Positions 34,093-35,134 of a stretch of 35,134 nucleotides of DNA are shown here, piece after piece. The stretch spans positions 161,903 to 197,036 of the forward strand of contig NZSA01000028.1 of NCBI GenBank assembly GCA_002696645.1, read 5' to 3'. Both the position numbers and the translations under genes were made by a program. The stretch is from Rhodospirillales bacterium. Lineage in GTDB: Bacteria; Pseudomonadota; Alphaproteobacteria; UBA8366; Aestuariispiraceae. The notes beneath the pieces are model-generated. The model was not told the DNA's origin, did no database searches, and was given only the letters and a program-made list of their open reading frames with translations. Positions within the stretch are counted from its first letter, which is position 1. Every line of letters begins with the position of its first letter.

Positions 34093-35134
34093 CTATATTA
34101 CCTCTGTTTCTTCCAGCGGCCGCCCTGCCGCAATGCGTTCATATCCAAAAACGGATAAATCGATGCTGCGATATGCTCCATGGGTTATCATTTCCGCAAT
34201 TCCACGCCCGACCGCAGGGGATTGCTGCATGCCATGCCCGCTGAACCCATTAGCAAAATAGAAATTCGTAAGGTCTGGATGGGGCCCTAGAATGGAATTG
34301 GCATCCAGCAAGCACATCGCATAATGACAGCCCCAGGCAGAAACCTGCCGGATGGCCTCAAAGGCGGGCACCCGATGCGCCAATGTGGGCCACAGATATT
34401 CTTCAAACTGATCATAGGCGACATCAAAGTCGGTGTTCTCTGGATCCTCTTCCCCGGGATTTGGGGAGCGACCGCACAGGAACCCCTTCCCTTCTGCCCG
34501 AAAATACGTGCCCGAACTATCAATCACCAACAGGTCTTGCGGCACTGGATCGCGGCTTTCACAGTAGAAAACACAGCGCTTGCGGGGAGAGACCGGAAGG
34601 TCCGCAATCCCTGCCATGTCCGCCACCCATCGGGCTCGGCCTCCGGCTGCATTTACAAAGGCACCGGCGGGCACAACTTCCCCCATGTTTGTAACCGCCG
34701 CAGTCAGGCGTCCGCCTTCACGCTTAAACCCTGTGACTTCCGCCTCGCGATATACGACCCCCATTGAAATGGCCTTTTTCCGAAAGGCGCGGGTCAAGGC
34801 ATAGCCGTCGAACCATCCCTCTCGCGACAAACCGACATGGGCAACGACCAGATCCTGAGCGTTCAACCAGGGAAACTTCTTTGCAATGGCATCGGGCCCG
34901 ACAAATCGATCCACTTCAGCGCCACTGTCACGCTGAATGGTCAGAATTTTGTCAAAAGCCCCCTGCTGAGACTCATCGCCTAGAAACAAATACCGGCCTT
35001 CATGAAACTGGATGTCAGGGGCGTCGCCCTCAATCCCCAAATGATAGCCAACCTGGGTTAGGAAATCATAGCCATAGCGGGAGATGGCGATGTTCTCCGG
35101 TGTTGAAAATTGCTGACGGATCGATGCGACAGAC
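34093..35134 (-). CDS. FAD-dependent amine/amino-acid oxidoreductase (DAO family), N-terminus cut by window edge
   Basis: The frame is open to the window end, so the N-terminal FAD-binding Rossmann motif lies outside; 346 residues are visible. The first visible residues (SIRQQFSTPENI) match the segment following the dinucleotide fold in DAO-family proteins. FVNAAGGRARWVADMAG (around 175-191 of the visible part) and FANGFSGHGMQQSPAVGRGIAEMI near the C-terminus are FAD-contact motifs of glycine/sarcosine/dimethylglycine oxidase relatives. It probably oxidises a secondary amine or amino acid using FAD. A TTG at 35040 could be misread as a start. Confidence 0.9.
   Translation of the reverse strand, partial: SVASIRQQFSTPENIAISRYGYDFLTQVGYHLGIEGDAPDIQFHEGRYLFLGDESQQGAFDKILTIQRDSGAEVDRFVGPDAIAKKFPWLNAQDLVVAHVGLSREGWFDGYALTRAFRKKAISMGVVYREAEVTGFKREGGRLTAAVTNMGEVVPAGAFVNAAGGRARWVADMAGIADLPVSPRKRCVFYCESRDPVPQDLLVIDSSGTYFRAEGKGFLCGRSPNPGEEDPENTDFDVAYDQFEEYLWPTLAHRVPAFEAIRQVSAWGCHYAMCLLDANSILGPHPDLTNFYFANGFSGHGMQQSPAVGRGIAEMITHGAYRSIDLSVFGYERIAAGRPLEETEVI

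Overview
The window looks like the chromosome of a free-living alphaproteobacterium of moderate GC content. The main support is the sdhC-sdhD-sdhA-sdhB order and sequence type, an AapJ-type binding protein, a NodQ-like CysNC fusion, and many alphaproteobacterial metabolic families. A rhodospirillal-type lineage is plausible, but I cannot place it more precisely. No tRNA, rRNA, phage, transposase or CRISPR array is visible.

Region 1 (1-13000, all minus strand) is a tightly packed nonulosonic (sialic-acid-like) acid and acetamidino-sugar operon. In transcription order it encodes: a SpsF-type cytidylyltransferase, a NeuB-family synthase, a PseA/WbpG-type amidotransferase, HisH, a HisF2/AglZ-type protein, two GT-B-like proteins of unknown specificity, a CBS-nucleotidyltransferase (PtmE-like), a LegC-type aminotransferase, a NeuD-type acetyltransferase, a second NeuB, a NeuC-type hydrolysing epimerase, and a second, different HisF homologue cut by the window edge. 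The second half spells a legionaminic-acid-like pathway; the first half adds an amidine-forming module and a second synthase. A 4,6-dehydratase (LegB) and, for the second branch, a CMP-synthetase are not in the window. An aldo/keto reductase (13156-14109) is divergent from this operon.

Region 2 (14333-17840, plus) carries sulfate activation (cysD, cysNC fusion, giving PAPS) and a dienelactone hydrolase-family protein. Region 3 (17940-22311) holds an ArsR regulator overlapping an alpha/beta hydrolase of fluoroacetate-dehalogenase type with altered halide-pocket residues, a VOC-like protein, a probable lipoprotein, a FliL-like exported protein (minus), a PaiB-type FMN-binding protein (minus) and a small membrane protein.

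Region 4 (22362-25881, minus) is the complete succinate dehydrogenase operon with a clear terminator. The 1.1-kb stretch upstream of it has no convincing gene. It holds AT-rich 11-bp repeats, a consensus DnaA-box sequence, a candidate plus-strand promoter and about 700 nt of hairpin-rich sequence ending in a strong intrinsic terminator: a candidate unrecognised structured RNA.

Region 5 (27012-30195, plus) pairs an AapJ-type periplasmic binding protein with no transporter genes and a sensor histidine kinase with a large periplasmic domain, suggesting a ligand-sensing module. Region 6 (30295-35134, minus) contains an EamA transporter, 3-hydroxyacyl-CoA dehydrogenase, an Asp/Glu racemase/maleate isomerase-family protein, a small exported protein, a LysE-family exporter and a partial FAD-dependent amine oxidoreductase, a likely amino-acid/amine catabolic neighbourhood.
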